Notes: a model not told the origin generated them from the sequence alone. Shown: positions 36,134 to 51,431, counted from the stretch's first letter. The stretch: DNA of 56,607 nucleotides from Pseudomonas citronellolis (GCF_900112375.1 NZ_FOLS01000043.1:1-56607), one strand, 5' to 3'. A program made the numbers and translations.

Positions 36134-36423
36134 TGCGCCAGCTGGTAGAGGGTTTCCTTGTCCTTGACCATGCCGAGTTCGTGGCGGGCACGCTCCTCGA
36201 CCGTCTCGGTGCCTTTCTTCAGTTCCGCCACCTCGGCCTCGAGGATGCGGTTGCGCTCGAGCAGACGCTGGTTCTCGCCCTGCTGGTCGGCGATCTGCTT
36301 CTCCAGCTCGCGCACTTGCGCCAGGCTGCCGTCCCCTACCCACAGGCGATACTGCAGGCCGGCGAGGCCCAGGAGCAGGACGAGGAACAGCCAGTAGGGG
36401 CTGCGCAGCTTACTCAGACGCAA
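36130..36423 (-). CDS. ftsB: cell division protein FtsB
   Basis: 97 residues from the TTG at 36423, with GGAG 7 bases upstream. M-R-L-S-K-L-R-S-P-Y-W-L-F begins the single membrane helix; a coiled coil follows (Q-I-A-D-Q-Q-G-E-N-Q-R-L-L-E-R-N) and V-E-E-R-A-R-H-E-L-G-M-V-K ends the domain. A 15-residue longer ATG frame (36468) starts inside the hairpin after eno and is unlikely. It links FtsL and FtsQ in the divisome. Confidence 0.92.
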   Translation of the reverse strand: MRLSKLRSPYWLFLVLLLGLAGLQYRLWVGDGSLAQVRELEKQIADQQGENQRLLERNRILEAEVAELKKGTETVEERARHELGMVKDKETLYQLAQ

Positions 36424-36441
36424 TTGTGGACTCCATGTGCG

Positions 36442-36465
36442 AAGGGGTGGCTCGCGCCACCCCTT
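36442..36465. terminator. hairpin between eno and ftsB
   Basis: AAGGGGTGGC-TCGC-GCCACCCCTT: a perfect 10-bp stem with a tetraloop, no T tract. It could attenuate eno read-through or protect the eno mRNA end while letting ftsB be read. Confidence 0.6.
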
Positions 36466-36483
36466 CACCGTACCAGACTAGCC

Positions 36484-40311
<3,828 letters not shown>

Positions 40312-40396
40312 TCAGCGTTTAGGCGGCTGGGCCGCCGGGGAAGCGAATGAATGGGCCGCGGCCCAAACCGCGGCGCATGCCGCGCTCAATAGCGAA

Positions 40397-40427
40397 CTCC
40401 CGCCGATTCCGTGGGAATCGACGGGAG
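40397..40427. terminator. hairpin between tilS and pyrG
   Basis: CTCCCG(C)CGATTCC-GTG-GGAATCG(A)CGGGAG: a 13-bp stem with one mismatch and a GTG loop, no clear T tract; about 40 bases past the tilS stop. Confidence 0.5.
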
Positions 40428-40466
40428 CGGTACAAGACGGGAGCGTAGTCTACCGGAAAGGCCCTT

Positions 40467-41780
40467 TCAGCTCAAACCCGGGTCATTCGTCGGGGCTGTC
40501 CAGCGCAGGCGCCAGCCCGTCTCGCCGGCCTGGCGCAGCGCCGGCAGGTTGGCCACGCCGAGCAGTTGCCCGCCGCGCCAGAGCAGCGGCAGCCGCGGCC
40601 GGACGAAGGCCGGCACGGCGCTTTCGTTGAGCAGCCGCTTGAGGTCGCGATGGCCGCGCTGGGCCAGTTCCAGCTGCTCGCCGCCGCGCCGGCAGGTCAC
40701 CCGCAGCGGCCCGACGGGCGGTGCACCTTCCAGGTGCAGAAGGCCATTGCCGGGCAGCGCCAGGGGCTGCGACGGGTCGTCCCAGGGCAGCTCGCACGCC
40801 GGCGCCTGCAGCCAGGCGCCCGACAGCCACCAGAGCCGCCCGCCGCTACGCTGCAGCTCTCCGCCGCCCAGGCGCCAGACCGGCGCGGCATCGCCGGCGG
40901 CGTCGCGCAGGGCCTGCCAGCCGGCCCAGTGGGCACTGTCCGGCATCGGCGTGAAGGGCGCCAGCCAGTGGCGCAGGGCGTTGCGCTGGCGGCTTTCGCC
41001 AAGCGCCAGCAGCGGCGCCAGGGCCAGCGAGGGGACGGTCAGCCAGTCGAAGTCGTTGCCGGGCCGTGCCGCCGCCAGATCCTGCTGCGCCAGTTCGGCC
41101 AGCAGCGCCTCGGCCTCGGCCAGGTGCGCGGCGCTGCGGGTGATGTTATCCACAGCCCGCGGCCAGCGCTCGGCGAGCAGCGGCAGCACGCGCTGGCGCA
41201 GGTAGTTGCGGGCGAAAGCGGTGTCGGTGTTGGACGGGTCTTCGATCCAGCGCAGGCCATGCTCGCGGGCGTAGGCTTCGAGTTCGGCGCGGGAGACGTC
41301 CAGCAGCGGCCGCAGCAGCATGCCGGCTCCCAGCGGCCGGGCCGCGGGAATGCCGGCCAGGCCACGCACGCCGGCGCCACGCAGCAGGCGGAACAGCAGG
41401 GTCTCGGCCTGGTCGTCGCGGTGCTGGGCGGCCAGCAGGCAGTCGCCCGTTTTCAGGTGTTTCGCAAAAGCCTCGTAGCGCGCGCGACGCGCGGCCTGCT
41501 CCACGCTCGCGCCCGCCGGCACCGTCACCCGTTCGACCAACAGAGGGACACCCAGCTCGCGGCAGAACACCTCGCAGTGCGCCGGCCAAGCATCGGCCGC
41601 GGCCTGCAGGCCGTGGTGGACGTGGATGGCGGACAGAGGCGGCAGGGATTCGGTCCTGGCCAGTTGCGCCAGCAGGTGCAGCAGCACGGTGGAGTCCAGC
41701 CCGCCGGAGAAGCCTACCCGCCATGCCGGGGCCTGGCGCCAGGGGGCCAGGGTGGTGAGCAGGCGGGATGCTAGGGGCAT
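40467..41780 (-). CDS. tilS: tRNA(Ile)-lysidine synthase TilS
   Basis: 437 residues. PP-loop S25-G-G-L-D-S30 binds ATP; the N-terminal catalytic domain has H-H-G-L near 53 and H-R-D-D-Q-A-E-T near 120, followed by the two C-terminal TilS domains. Modifies C34 of the AUA-reading tRNA-Ile. Separated from accA by a repeat-filled gap. Confidence 0.96.
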   Translation of the reverse strand: MPLASRLLTTLAPWRQAPAWRVGFSGGLDSTVLLHLLAQLARTESLPPLSAIHVHHGLQAAADAWPAHCEVFCRELGVPLLVERVTVPAGASVEQAARRARYEAFAKHLKTGDCLLAAQHRDDQAETLLFRLLRGAGVRGLAGIPAARPLGAGMLLRPLLDVSRAELEAYAREHGLRWIEDPSNTDTAFARNYLRQRVLPLLAERWPRAVDNITRSAAHLAEAEALLAELAQQDLAAARPGNDFDWLTVPSLALAPLLALGESRQRNALRHWLAPFTPMPDSAHWAGWQALRDAAGDAAPVWRLGGGELQRSGGRLWWLSGAWLQAPACELPWDDPSQPLALPGNGLLHLEGAPPVGPLRVTCRRGGEQLELAQRGHRDLKRLLNESAVPAFVRPRLPLLWRGGQLLGVANLPALRQAGETGWRLRWTAPTNDPGLS

Positions 41781-41823
41781 GGGGGCGGCTACAGGTGAAG
41801 AGCGTGAGGGAGACAGGCTTTTC

Positions 41824-41847
41824 GTAGGAGCGAGCTTGCTCGCGAAC
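41824..41847 (+). repeat. REP unit, GTAGGAGCGAGC family (single)
   Basis: GTAGGAGCGAGCTTGCTCGC then GAAC, 43 bases upstream of the tilS start. A single unit, not a facing pair. Confidence 0.8.
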
Positions 41848-41887
41848 GGTGCTTACCGGCAACACCTGTGTTTGGGATTGACTCCGC

Positions 41888-42060
41888 TCCCTCTCCCCAG
41901 CCCTCGGCTGCGCGCCCCGCCCTGAAGGGAGAGGGGGCTAGTCCGTGCCGAGAAAGGATTTGGTGTTAGCCGGGTACTCGGTACAAGCCGGCTAACGCCG
42001 AAACATCAGCGTACTCCGAACGGTCCCCTCTCCCTTCAGGGAGAGGGTTAGGGAGAGGGC
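41888..42060. repeat. facing pair of CCCTCTCCC/GGGAGAGGG repeats
   Basis: CCCTCTCCCCAGCCCTCGGC...CCCTGAAGGGAGAGGG (41888-41937) and CCCCTCTCCCTTCAGGGAGA then GGGTTAGGGAGAGGG (42024-42060), in opposite orientation around an 85-base centre. With the unit at 41824 they fill the 328-base tilS-accA gap; no gene seen. Confidence 0.7.
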
Positions 42061-42108
42061 GCTCTCAGGCCTGGCGCCGAAGCCTTGGCAGAACCGGACC
42101 GGCCGCCC

Positions 42109-43059
42109 TCAGGCGATCCCGTAGCTCATCAGCCGCTCATAGCGACGCGCCAGCAGCTCCTGGGTGCTCAGGCCCTTGAGCATGCCCAGCTGCGACTTCA
42201 GCGCGTTGCGGATGCTTTCCGCTGCAGCGGCCGGGTCGCGGTGGGCGCTGCCCAGCGGTTCGGGGATCACGGTGTCGACGATGCCCAGGTCCTTCAGGCG
42301 CGCCGCGGTGATGCCCATGGCTTCGGCGGCTTCCGGGGCCTTTTCGGCGGTGCGCCAGAGGATCGAGGCGCAGCCTTCCGGGGAGATCACCGCGTAGGTG
42401 GAGTACTGCAGCATGTTCAGGTTGTCGCAGACGCCGATGGCCAGGGCGCCGCCGGAGCCGCCCTCGCCGATGACGGTGGCGATGATCGGCGTCTTCAGGC
42501 GCGCCATCACGCGCAGGTTCCAGGCGATGGCCTCGCTCTGGCCGCGCTCTTCGGCGTCGATGCCCGGGTAGGCGCCGGGGGTGTCGATGAAGGTCAGGAT
42601 CGGCATCTTGAAGCGTTCGGCCATTTCCATCAGGCGGCAGGCCTTGCGGTAGCCTTCCGGACGCGGCATGCCGAAGTTGCGGCGCACCTTCTCGCGCACT
42701 TCGCGGCCCTTCTGGTGGCCGATGATCATCACCGGCTGATCGTCCAGGCGGGCGACGCCGCCGACGATGGCGGCGTCGTCGGCGAAGTGGCGGTCGCCGT
42801 GCAGTTCTTCGAATTCGCTGAAGATGTGCTCGATGTAGTCCAGGGTGTAGGGCCGGCGCGGGTGGCGCGCGAGCTGGGCGATCTGCCAGCTGCTCAGGTT
42901 GCCGAAGATGTTCTCGGTCAGCGCGCGGCTCTTGTCTTCCAGGCGGGCGATTTCATCGCTGATGTTGATGGAGTTGTCGTTGCCGACCAGACGCAGCTCT
43001 TCGATCTTGGCTTGCATGTCGGCGATCGGCTGTTCGAAATCGAGGAAGTTCGGGTTCAT
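42109..43059 (-). CDS. accA: acetyl-CoA carboxylase carboxyltransferase subunit alpha
   Basis: 316 residues. N-terminal helical part, then the crotonase-like core with [10 protein letters not shown] near 145-154 and [10 protein letters not shown] near 178-187. Makes malonyl-CoA with AccBCD. Start at the ATG at 43059. 116 bases downstream of dnaE. Confidence 0.97.
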   Translation of the reverse strand: MNPNFLDFEQPIADMQAKIEELRLVGNDNSINISDEIARLEDKSRALTENIFGNLSSWQIAQLARHPRRPYTLDYIEHIFSEFEELHGDRHFADDAAIVGGVARLDDQPVMIIGHQKGREVREKVRRNFGMPRPEGYRKACRLMEMAERFKMPILTFIDTPGAYPGIDAEERGQSEAIAWNLRVMARLKTPIIATVIGEGGSGGALAIGVCDNLNMLQYSTYAVISPEGCASILWRTAEKAPEAAEAMGITAARLKDLGIVDTVIPEPLGSAHRDPAAAAESIRNALKSQLGMLKGLSTQELLARRYERLMSYGIA

Positions 43060-43175
43060 GGGCTATCCGTCGTGCTGAATGGCGGCAGGGCCTGGTCCGT
43101 ATGGCGCCCTACCTTACGGTATCGGGCGCCCAGGGTCGAGACTGGCGGGCGGGCGGCGTTCGGCCACCGGCCACG

Positions 43176-46100
43176 CTAGCGGTAGTTGAGGAAGACGTTG
43201 TCGCGTCCGAACTGGTCACGCAATGCCTGAATCAGCGCATCGGCCGGGTCGATGCGCCAGTCTTCGCCGAACTGCAGCAGGGCGCGGGCGTCGCTGGAAC
43301 TGTAGTCGACGGTGACCGGGCAGTTGCCGCGGTGGCGGCCGCACAGCTCGGCCAGCCAGCGCAGGCGGTCGCCCTTGAGCGCATCCGCGGCGACCTTCAG
43401 CCGCAGGCTCTCGGCCAGCGCGGTGCGCGCCTCCTCCAGGCCCATCACGCGCTTGGCGCGCAGGCGCAGGCCGCCGGAGAAGTCGTCCTGGCTGACCTCG
43501 CCCTCGATCACCACCATGGCGTCGGTCTGCAGCAGGCCCTGGTTGGCGGCGAAGGCCTCGGCGAACAGCGAGGCCTCGATGCGCCCGGAGCGGTCGTCGA
43601 GGGTGACGAAGCCCATCTTGTCGCCGCGCTTGTTCTTCATCACCCGCAGGTTGACGATCAGCCCGGCGACGGTCTGGGTGTCGCGCGCCGGCTTCAGTTC
43701 GACGATGCGCTGGCGGGCGAAGCGGCGCACCTCGCCTTCGTACTCGTCGATCGGGTGGCCGGTGAGGTAAAGGCCGAGAGTGTCCTTCTCGCCTTTCAGG
43801 CGTTCCTTGAGGGTCAGCTCCTTGGCCTTGCGGTGGTTGGCGTAGACGTCGGCCTCGGGCTCGGCGAACAGCCCGCCGAACAGGTCCATGTGGCCGCTGT
43901 CGTGGCTGCGCGAGGTCTGCTCGGCGGCCTTGATGGCTTCCTCCATGGACGCCAGCAGCACCGCGCGGTTGCGGTCGATGTCGGCCAGGTAGGCCTTGGG
44001 CTCTTCGTGGAAATACGGGCCCAGGCGGTCCAGCGCGCCGGCGCGGATCAGCGCATCGAGAGTGCGCTTGTTGATGCGCTTGAGGTCGATGCGGTCGCAG
44101 AAGTCGAACAGGTCCTTGAACGGCCCGCCCTCGGCGCGGCATTCGGTGATGGCTTCCACCGGGCCTTCGCCGACGCCCTTGATCGCGCCCAGGCCGTAGA
44201 CGATCTGGTTGTCGTCGTCGACGGTGAAGCGGAATTCGGAGTTGTTCACGTCCGGGGCGACGATGCGCAGCTTCATGTGCCGGCATTCTTCGATCAGCGT
44301 CACCACCTTGTCGGTGTTCTGCATATCCGCGGTGAGTACCGCGGCCATGAAGGGCGCGGCCCAGTGCGTCTTCAGCCAGGCGGTCTGGTAGGAGACCAGG
44401 CCGTAGGCGGCCGAGTGCGACTTGTTGAAGCCATAGCCGGCGAACTTTTCCACCAGGTCGAAGATGTTGCCCGCCAGGTCCTTGTCGATGCCGTTGTTGG
44501 CGCAGCCTTCGATGAAGCCGCCGCGCTGCTTGGCCATCTCCTCGGGCTTCTTCTTGCCCATGGCGCGGCGCAGCATGTCCGCGCCGCCGAGGGTGTAGCC
44601 GGCCATCACCTGGGCGATCTGCATCACCTGTTCCTGGTACAGGATGATGCCGTAGGTGGGCTTGAGCACCGGCTCCAGGCCCGGGTACTGGTAATCCGGG
44701 TGCGGGTAGGAGATTTCCTCGCGGCCGTGCTTACGGTTGATGAAGTCGTCCACCATGCCCGACTGCAGCGGGCCGGGGCGGAACAGCGCCACCAGGGCGA
44801 TGAGGTCTTCCAGGCAGTCCGGCTTGAGCTTCTTGATCAGCTCCTTCATGCCGCGCGATTCCAGCTGGAACACCGCGGTGGTCTCGGCCTTCTGCAGCAG
44901 GTCGTAGGTCTTCTTGTCGTCCAGCGGGATGCGGTCGATGTCGACCAGGTTCTCGTCGCCGGCTTTCTGCTGTTTGCGATGGATGATCTCCATCGCCCAC
45001 TTGATGATGGTCAGGGTGCGCAGGCCGAGGAAGTCGAACTTCACCAGGCCGGCGGCCTCCACGTCGTCCTTGTCGAACTGGGTCACCAGGCCGCCGCCCT
45101 CTTCGTCGCAGGCGATGGGCGAGAAGTCGGTGAGCTTGGTCGGCGCGATCACCACGCCGCCGGCGTGCTTGCCGGTGCCGCGGGTGACGCCTTCCAGCTT
45201 CAGGGCCATGTCCCAGATTTCCTGGGCTTCCTCGTCGGACTTGAGGAAGTCGCGGAGCATTTCCTCCTGCTCGAAGGCCTTGTCCAGGGTCATGCCGACT
45301 TCGAAGGGGATCATCTTCGACAGCTTGTCGGCCAGGCCGTAGGACTTGCCCTGCACCCGCGCCACGTCGCGCACCACCGCCTTGGCAGCCATGGAGCCGA
45401 AGGTGATGATCTGGCTCACCGCGTTGCGCCCGTAGGCGTCGGCCACGTAGTCGATCACCCGGTCGCGGCCTTCCATGCAGAAGTCCACGTCGAAGTCGGG
45501 CATGGAGATACGTTCGGGGTTGAGGAAGCGCTCGAACAGCAGGTCGTAGGCCAGCGGGTCGAGGTCGGTGATCTTCAGCACGTAGGCAACCAGCGAGCCG
45601 GCACCCGAACCCCGGCCTGGCCCCACCGGCACGCCGTTGTTCTTGGCCCACTTGATGAAGTCCATCACGATCAGGAAGTAGCCGGGGAAGCCCATCTGGA
45701 TGATGGTGCCCAACTCGAACTCCAGGCGGTCGACGTAGACCTGGCGCTTTTCCTCGTAGTTCGGCGTGTCCTTGGGCAGCAGCACCTCCAGGCGCTCCTC
45801 CAGCCCCTCGTAGGAGACATGGCGCAGGTAGTCGTTGATGTCCATGCCTTCGATGGGAATCGGGAAGTTGGGCAGGAAGTACTTGCCCAGCTGCACTTCG
45901 ATGTTGCAGCGCTTGGCGATCTCGACGGTGTTTTCCAGGGCCTCGGGCAGGTCGCTGAACAGCTCGGCCATTTCCGCCGGCGATTTCAGGTACTGCTGGT
46001 CGGAGTAGTTGCGCGAGCGGCGCGGGTCGTCCAGGGCGCGGCCTTCGCCGATGCACACGCGGGTCTCGTGGGCCTCGAAGTCTTCCTGCTTGATGAAGCG

Positions 46101-46703
46101 CACGTCATTGGTGGCCACCAGCGGCGCGCCGCTGCGCTCGGCCAGCGCCACGGCGGCGTGCAGGTGTTCCTCGTCGTTGACCCGCGCGGTGCGCTGCACT
46201 TCCAGGTAGAAGCGGTCGGGGAAGACTTCCATCCACTCGGCCAGCAGCGAGTCGGCCAGCGCGTCCTCGCCGTCGAGCAGGGCGTGGCCGATCTCCCCTT
46301 CCTTGGCCGCGGACAGCGCGATCAGGCCCTCGGCGCCCTCTTTCACCCAGTCGCGCTCGATGATGATCTCGCCGTTGCGCTGGCCTTCCTGCCAGCCGCG
46401 GGAGATCAGCTCGGTGAGGTTGCGGTAGCCCTTGGCGTTCATCACCAGCAGGCTCAGGCGGCTGAGCGGGCCGTCCTCGTCGCGGCTGGCCAGCCAGATG
46501 TCGGCGCCGCAGATCGGCTTGATGCCGGCGCCCATGGCGGTCTTGTAGAACTTCACCAGCGAGCACATGTTGCTCTGGTCGGTGATCGCCACCGCCGGCA
46601 TGCCGGCGCCGGCCACTGCCTTGCACAACGGTTTGACCCTGACCAGGCCGTCGACCAGGGAGTACTCGGAGTGCAGACGCAGGTGGACGAAGGAGGCGGT
46701 CAT
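43176..46703 (-). CDS. dnaE: DNA polymerase III subunit alpha
   Basis: 1175 residues. PHP domain at the start ([15 protein letters not shown]), polymerase core with the catalytic acids in M-P-D-F-D-V-D-F-C near 400, helix-hairpin-helix region, OB fold (V-A-G-L-I-V-N-L-R near 1005) and the tau-binding tail. Start at the ATG at 46703 (M-T-A-S-F-V-H-L); the frame to 46718 adds 5 residues from the leader. Confidence 0.98.
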   Translation of the reverse strand: MTASFVHLRLHSEYSLVDGLVRVKPLCKAVAGAGMPAVAITDQSNMCSLVKFYKTAMGAGIKPICGADIWLASRDEDGPLSRLSLLVMNAKGYRNLTELISRGWQEGQRNGEIIIERDWVKEGAEGLIALSAAKEGEIGHALLDGEDALADSLLAEWMEVFPDRFYLEVQRTARVNDEEHLHAAVALAERSGAPLVATNDVRFIKQEDFEAHETRVCIGEGRALDDPRRSRNYSDQQYLKSPAEMAELFSDLPEALENTVEIAKRCNIEVQLGKYFLPNFPIPIEGMDINDYLRHVSYEGLEERLEVLLPKDTPNYEEKRQVYVDRLEFELGTIIQMGFPGYFLIVMDFIKWAKNNGVPVGPGRGSGAGSLVAYVLKITDLDPLAYDLLFERFLNPERISMPDFDVDFCMEGRDRVIDYVADAYGRNAVSQIITFGSMAAKAVVRDVARVQGKSYGLADKLSKMIPFEVGMTLDKAFEQEEMLRDFLKSDEEAQEIWDMALKLEGVTRGTGKHAGGVVIAPTKLTDFSPIACDEEGGGLVTQFDKDDVEAAGLVKFDFLGLRTLTIIKWAMEIIHRKQQKAGDENLVDIDRIPLDDKKTYDLLQKAETTAVFQLESRGMKELIKKLKPDCLEDLIALVALFRPGPLQSGMVDDFINRKHGREEISYPHPDYQYPGLEPVLKPTYGIILYQEQVMQIAQVMAGYTLGGADMLRRAMGKKKPEEMAKQRGGFIEGCANNGIDKDLAGNIFDLVEKFAGYGFNKSHSAAYGLVSYQTAWLKTHWAAPFMAAVLTADMQNTDKVVTLIEECRHMKLRIVAPDVNNSEFRFTVDDDNQIVYGLGAIKGVGEGPVEAITECRAEGGPFKDLFDFCDRIDLKRINKRTLDALIRAGALDRLGPYFHEEPKAYLADIDRNRAVLLASMEEAIKAAEQTSRSHDSGHMDLFGGLFAEPEADVYANHRKAKELTLKERLKGEKDTLGLYLTGHPIDEYEGEVRRFARQRIVELKPARDTQTVAGLIVNLRVMKNKRGDKMGFVTLDDRSGRIEASLFAEAFAANQGLLQTDAMVVIEGEVSQDDFSGGLRLRAKRVMGLEEARTALAESLRLKVAADALKGDRLRWLAELCGRHRGNCPVTVDYSSSDARALLQFGEDWRIDPADALIQALRDQFGRDNVFLNYR

Positions 46704-46800
46704 GGTGGTCCTATGCAACGCGGAAACGATAAGCGGCCGATTGTACCGGCCCGCTCCGCAAAGCTACAGGCTTCAGATCGCCACTGCCGCCCTGCGGCGC

Positions 46801-47412
46801 TCAGAGGATGCCGGACGGGCTTTCCAGCAGCGCGCGCACCGGGGCGAAGGAGCGTCGGTGGATGGGCGTCGGGCCCAGGCGCTTGAGGGCTTCCAGGTGC
46901 ACCGGGGTCGGGTAGCCCTTGTGCCCGCCGATGCCGTAGCCCGGGTAGAGGGCTTCCATTTCCTGCATCTCGCGGTCGCGGGAGACCTTGGCCAGGATGG
47001 AAGCGGCGGCGATGGCCGGCACCTTGGCATCGCCCTGCACCACCGGGGCCGCCGGCACCCTGAGTTTCGGGCAGCGGTTGCCGTCGATCAGCGCCAGTTT
47101 CGGGGTGACGCTCAGGCCCTCCACCGCGCGCTGCATGGCCAGCATGGTGGCGTGGAGGATGTTCAGCCGGTCGATCTCCTCGACCTCGGCGCGGGCGATG
47201 AACCAGGCCAGGGCCTTCTCGCGGATTTCGTCGAACAGCACCTCGCGGCGCGCCTCGCTGAGCTTCTTCGAGTCGTTCAGGCCGATGATCGGCCGCGCCG
47301 GGTCGAGGATCACCGCGGCGGTGACCACCGGGCCGCAGAGCGGGCCGCGGCCCACCTCGTCGACACCGGCCACCAGTTCCTCGACCAGGTCGAAATCCAG
47401 GCCCATCTGCAT
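46801..47412 (-). CDS. rnhB: ribonuclease HII
   Basis: 203 residues. Catalytic acids Asp18 and Glu19 in G-V-D-E-V-G-R-G, Asp near 110 in A-L-I-D-G-N, and a further Asp in the S-R-D-R-E-M region near 147. Start at the ATG at 47412, overlapping the lpxB stop by one base (TGATG), so translation is coupled. Confidence 0.96.
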   Translation of the reverse strand: MQMGLDFDLVEELVAGVDEVGRGPLCGPVVTAAVILDPARPIIGLNDSKKLSEARREVLFDEIREKALAWFIARAEVEEIDRLNILHATMLAMQRAVEGLSVTPKLALIDGNRCPKLRVPAAPVVQGDAKVPAIAAASILAKVSRDREMQEMEALYPGYGIGGHKGYPTPVHLEALKRLGPTPIHRRSFAPVRALLESPSGIL

Positions 47413-48554
47413 CAGCGTTTCTCCACCAGGGCGAGCACCGCTTCGGCGGCCTGCGCGGACGCATCCTGGCGCAGGGCGCGATGGATGGCGTCGAAGGATT
47501 CGGTCTGCGCGCTGCCGTCGTCCAGCAGCGGCAACAGGTGTTGCGCCAGGGCCTCGGGGGTCGCCGCGTCCTGGATCAGCTCGGGGGCCAGCAGGCGCCC
47601 GGCGAGCAGGTTGGGCAGCGAGATGTAGGGGCTCTTCACCAGGCGCTTGAGAATGGCATAGGTCAGCGGCGCGACCTTGTAGGCCACGACCATCGGCCGC
47701 TTGTACAGCAGCGCTTCGAGGGTCGCGGTGCCGGAGGCGATCAGTACCGCATCGCAAGCGGCCAGGGCCTCGTGGGACTGGCCGTCGAGCAGTTGCAGCG
47801 GCAACTGGCGGCCCTGCAGCATCTGCTCCAGTTGTGCGCGCCGCTCGGGGCTGGCGCAGGGCAGCACGAAGCGCAGGCCCGGGCGCTGCTGCAGCAGGCG
47901 TTCGGCGGTATCCAGAAACAGTGCGCCGAGCTTGCCCACCTCGCCACCGCGGCTGCCCGGCAGCAGCGCCACCACCTGGGCGTCGGCCGGCAGGCCGAGC
48001 TGCTCGCGCGCGGCGGCGCGGTCGGCTTCCAGGGGGATGGTGTTGGCCAGCGGATGGCCGACGAAGCGCACCGGCACGCCGTGCTCTTCGTAGAACTTCG
48101 CCTCGAAGGGGAACAGCGCCAGCATCAGGTCGCAGGCCTGCTTGATCTTCAGCACGCGCTTCTGCCGCCAGGCCCAGACCGAGGGGCTGACGTAGTGCAC
48201 GGTGCGAATGCCGGCGCGGCGCAGTTGCAGCTCCAGCCCGAGGTTGAAGTCCGGTGCGTCGATGCCGATGAAGACGTCGGGGCGCGCGAGTATCAGGTTG
48301 CGGACCAGGTCCTTGCGCCGGCGCAGCAGCTCGCGCAGGCGGCCGAGGACCTCGACGAGGCCCATGACCGCCAGGCGCTCCATGGGGAATTCGGAAACCA
48401 GGCCCTGGGCCTGCATGCGCGCACCGCCCACGCCGATGAACTCGACCTCGGGGTGGCGTTCGCGCAGGGCCTGCATCAGGCCGGCGCCAAGGATGTCCCC
48501 CGAGGCCTCGCCCGCCACCAGGGCGACGCGCAGCTTGCCGGTGCCCGCAGCCAT
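47412..48554 (-). CDS. lpxB: lipid-A-disaccharide synthase LpxB
   Basis: 380 residues, GT19 family. G-E-A-S-G-D near 15-20 and [10 protein letters not shown] near 122-131 are the signature blocks; L-L-P-G-S-R-G-G-E near 194 binds UDP. Joins lipid X and UDP-diacylglucosamine at the inner membrane. Two bases after lpxA. Confidence 0.97.
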   Translation of the reverse strand: MAAGTGKLRVALVAGEASGDILGAGLMQALRERHPEVEFIGVGGARMQAQGLVSEFPMERLAVMGLVEVLGRLRELLRRRKDLVRNLILARPDVFIGIDAPDFNLGLELQLRRAGIRTVHYVSPSVWAWRQKRVLKIKQACDLMLALFPFEAKFYEEHGVPVRFVGHPLANTIPLEADRAAAREQLGLPADAQVVALLPGSRGGEVGKLGALFLDTAERLLQQRPGLRFVLPCASPERRAQLEQMLQGRQLPLQLLDGQSHEALAACDAVLIASGTATLEALLYKRPMVVAYKVAPLTYAILKRLVKSPYISLPNLLAGRLLAPELIQDAATPEALAQHLLPLLDDGSAQTESFDAIHRALRQDASAQAAEAVLALVEKR

Positions 48555-48556
48555 GG

Positions 48557-49333
48557 TCAGCGGGTGATGCCGCGGGTGGCGCTCTGGATGGAGTCGCAGA
48601 ACACCGCGACTTCCGGGAACTGCGCGGCGGATTCGGCCAGCTCGGCGAGCGCCTCCTCCACGGTCAGGCCCTGGCGGTACACCACCTTGTAGGCCCGGCG
48701 CAGGGCGTGGATGGCCTCGGCGCTGAAGCCGCGGCGGCGCATGCCCTCGAAGTTCATGCTGCGCGCCTCGGCTGGGTTGCCGAAGACGGTCACGTAGGCC
48801 GGCACGTCCTTGCCGATGGCGGTGCCCATGCCGGAGAAGCTGTGGGCGCCGATGCGGCAGAACTGGTGCACCAGGGTGTAGCCGGAGAGGATCGCCCAGT
48901 CGTCCACGTGCACGTGGCCAGCCAGCGCGGTGTTGTTGACCAGGATGCAGTGGTTGCCGATCACGCTGTCATGGCCGACGTGGACGTAGGCCATGAACAG
49001 ATTGTGGTCGCCGATGGTGGTTTCCGAGCGGTCCTGGATGGTGCCGCGGTGGATGGTCACACCCTCGCGGATCACGTTGTGGTCGCCGATCACCAGGCGA
49101 GTCGGCTCGCCCTTGTACTTCAGGTCGGGAGTGTCCTCGCCGACGCTGGAGAACTGGAAAATCCGGTTGTGTCTGCCGATCTTCGTGGGGCCCTTGAGCA
49201 CCACGTGCGGACCGATCACCGTACCTTCGCCGATTTCCACATCCGGCCCGACGATGGACCAGGGGCCCACCTCTACGTCGTCGGCCAGCTTTGCCCGCGG
49301 ATCGATGATGGCGCGAGGATCGATCAAACTCAT
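48557..49333 (-). CDS. lpxA: UDP-N-acetylglucosamine acyltransferase LpxA
   Basis: 258 residues. Left-handed beta helix of hexapeptide repeats (I-I-D-P-R-A, I-G-P-H-V, I-G-D-H-N) and a C-terminal helical domain. The catalytic His lies in V-H-V-G-H-D near 117-122. First step of lipid A synthesis. Start overlaps the fabZ stop by four bases. Confidence 0.98.
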   Translation of the reverse strand: MSLIDPRAIIDPRAKLADDVEVGPWSIVGPDVEIGEGTVIGPHVVLKGPTKIGRHNRIFQFSSVGEDTPDLKYKGEPTRLVIGDHNVIREGVTIHRGTIQDRSETTIGDHNLFMAYVHVGHDSVIGNHCILVNNTALAGHVHVDDWAILSGYTLVHQFCRIGAHSFSGMGTAIGKDVPAYVTVFGNPAEARSMNFEGMRRRGFSAEAIHALRRAYKVVYRQGLTVEEALAELAESAAQFPEVAVFCDSIQSATRGITR

Positions 49334-49770
49334 AGTTTGCGTTCCGCACAGATGATTTCGGCCGAGCACACCGGCTTGTCATCGACGGTGGCGTGGCAGT
49401 CGAACTTCCAGATGCCGCGCTTCACGCTGATGAACTGGGCATGCAGGTTCAGCTGGTCGCCCGGCAGCACCGGCTGGCGGAAGCGCAGCTTGTCGGAGCC
49501 GACGAAGTAGTACAGGGTGCCGTCGGCCGGCTTCACGTCGAGCATCTTGAAGCCGAGGATGCCGGCCGCCTGGGCCATGGCCTCGATGATCAGCACACCG
49601 GGCATGATCGGGTGCTGCGGGAAGTGGCCATTGAAGAACGGCTCGTTGATGCTGACATTCTTGTAGGCGCGAATGCGCTTGCCTTCGATGTCCAGCTCTA
49701 CCACCCGGTCCACCAGCAGGAAGGGGTAGCGATGAGGCAGGTATTCGCGAATCTCGTTGATGTCCATCAT
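49330..49770 (-). CDS. fabZ: 3-hydroxyacyl-ACP dehydratase FabZ
   Basis: 146 residues, hotdog fold. Catalytic His49 (N-G-H-F-P) and Glu63 (L-I-I-E-A-M-A-Q). Start at the ATG at 49770 ([10 protein letters not shown]), as in P. aeruginosa; the frame to 49806 is leader. Confidence 0.97.
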   Translation of the reverse strand: MMDINEIREYLPHRYPFLLVDRVVELDIEGKRIRAYKNVSINEPFFNGHFPQHPIMPGVLIIEAMAQAAGILGFKMLDVKPADGTLYYFVGSDKLRFRQPVLPGDQLNLHAQFISVKRGIWKFDCHATVDDKPVCSAEIICAERKL

Positions 49771-49818
49771 GTTCAGGGGAGCCTGTTCAGAAAAGGGAAA
49801 CGCCAAAAAATGCGTGAC

Positions 49819-50880
49819 TCACGCATCAGATGGAGTGTCTCCGCTCGGGGTCACGGCGGCCAGGCGCTTTTCCAGCTGTTGCAGACGACGGGCCATGTCG
49901 TCCAACTGGCGAATACGGGCAGCGCTCTTCTTCCATTCAGCGGCGGGCTGCATGGCCGTGCCGGATGAGTAGGCGCCCGGCTCGGTGATCGAGCGGGTGA
50001 CCATGGTCATGCCGGTGACGAAGACGTTGTCGCAGATCTCGATGTGTCCGACCAGGCCGACGCCGCCGGCGAGCATGCAATGCCTGCCGATCTTGGCGCT
50101 GCCGGAAATCCCGCAGCAGCCGGCCATGGCGGTGTGATCGCCGATCTGCACGTTGTGCGCGATCATGATCTGGTTGTCCAGCTTGACGCCGTTGCCAACC
50201 AGGGTATCGGACAGCGCACCACGGTCGATGGTGGTGTTGGCGCCGATCTCGACGTCGTCGCCAATGGTGACGCCGCCGATCTGCGCGATCTTCTGCCAGA
50301 CGCCCTGCTGCTTGGCGAAGCCGAAGCCTTCGCCGCCGAGCACGGCGCCGGACTGGATGACCACGCGCTTGCCGATGCGCACGTCGTGGTAGAGGGTCAC
50401 GCGCGGGGCCAGCCAACCGCCCTCGCCGATCACGCTGCGCGCGCCGACGAAGCAGTGGGCGCCGAGGGTGACGCCGGCGCCGATCTGCGCGCCGGCCTCG
50501 ATCACCACGTAGGGGCCGATGCTGGCCGCGGGATCGACGCTGGCGCTGGCATCGACCACCGCGGTGGGATGGATGCCGGAAGGCGCCCTGGGCTTGGGAT
50601 CGAACTGGTGCGACAACCCGGCGTAGGCCAGGTAGGGGTCGGGCACCACCAGCGCGTTGCCGGTGAAGCCTTCGGCGTCGGCGGCGGTGAGCAGCACCGC
50701 GCCGGCCCGGCTGTCGGCCAGGAACTTGCGGTACTGCGGGTTGGCCAGGAAGCTCAGTTGCTCCGGGCCGGCGTCCTGCAGGGTGGCCAGGCCGTGGATG
50801 ACCACGGCCGGGTCGCCACGCAGCTCCGCCTGGAGCTGAGCGGCCAGTTCGGCGAGGGTATGGGACCGCGGGCTCATCAT
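49819..50880 (-). CDS. lpxD: UDP-3-O-(3-hydroxyacyl)glucosamine N-acyltransferase LpxD
   Basis: 353 residues. N-terminal uridine-binding domain (F-L-A-N-P-Q-Y near 45-51), hexapeptide beta helix, G-G-E-G-F-G-F-A near 180, catalytic His in M-I-A-H-N-V-Q-I-G near 243, C-terminal helix. The P. aeruginosa A-A-C-V-G segment is A-G-C-C-G here. The ATG shares one base with the skp stop. Confidence 0.97.
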   Translation of the reverse strand: MMSPRSHTLAELAAQLQAELRGDPAVVIHGLATLQDAGPEQLSFLANPQYRKFLADSRAGAVLLTAADAEGFTGNALVVPDPYLAYAGLSHQFDPKPRAPSGIHPTAVVDASASVDPAASIGPYVVIEAGAQIGAGVTLGAHCFVGARSVIGEGGWLAPRVTLYHDVRIGKRVVIQSGAVLGGEGFGFAKQQGVWQKIAQIGGVTIGDDVEIGANTTIDRGALSDTLVGNGVKLDNQIMIAHNVQIGDHTAMAGCCGISGSAKIGRHCMLAGGVGLVGHIEICDNVFVTGMTMVTRSITEPGAYSSGTAMQPAAEWKKSAARIRQLDDMARRLQQLEKRLAAVTPSGDTPSDA

Positions 50881-51383
50881 CAGCGCAGCTGGTTCATCCG
50901 CTCGATGACCTGGCGGGTGATGTCGTACTGGGGTTTGACGTCGACCACCGCGCCGCGCTCGACCACCAGGTCGTAGCCGCCCTTCTTGATGGTTTCCTCG
51001 ACGGCCTGGTCCAGCTTCGGCTTGAGCTTCTTGAGCATTTCGCGGTCAGCGGAGGCCTTGGCTTCGTTCAGTTCCTTGGACTGGAACTGGAAGTCGCGGG
51101 CCTTCTGCTTGAAGTCATCCTCGGCCTTGTCGCGCTCGGACTTGGACAGCTTGCTGCCGCCGTTGACCAGCTTGTCCTGCAGGGCCTTGGCATCGCTTTC
51201 CAGGGCGCGCAGCTTGGTCAGTTGCGGGCCGAATTTCTTCTCGGCGTCGACGGCGTACTGCTTGGCCGCATCGGACTCGAGGAGCGCCATCTGGTAGTTG
51301 AGCACCGCGATCTTCATGTCGGCGAACGCGGGGCTCGCCATCAGGGCGGCGGTGATCAGGACGAACTGGGTCAACTTACGCAC
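50880..51383 (-). CDS. skp: periplasmic chaperone Skp/OmpH
   Basis: 167 residues. Signal peptide to about residue 22 (S-P-A-F-A | D-M-K-I), then a core strand ([11 protein letters not shown]) and long charged helices forming the tentacles, ending Q-Y-D-I-T-R-Q-V-I. Start taken as GTG at 51383 with CAGGAG 7 bases upstream. Holds unfolded outer-membrane proteins for BamA, encoded just upstream. Confidence 0.95.
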   Translation of the reverse strand: MRKLTQFVLITAALMASPAFADMKIAVLNYQMALLESDAAKQYAVDAEKKFGPQLTKLRALESDAKALQDKLVNGGSKLSKSERDKAEDDFKQKARDFQFQSKELNEAKASADREMLKKLKPKLDQAVEETIKKGGYDLVVERGAVVDVKPQYDITRQVIERMNQLR

Positions 51384-51431
51384 ATTGCACTCCTGCACAA
51401 AGCTAGGTTGTCTATACAACAAGATGGCGAA

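Noticed and set aside
43101..46886. 1261-codon frame antisense to dnaE
   Set aside because: Same type of antisense shadow; composition unlike a real protein.
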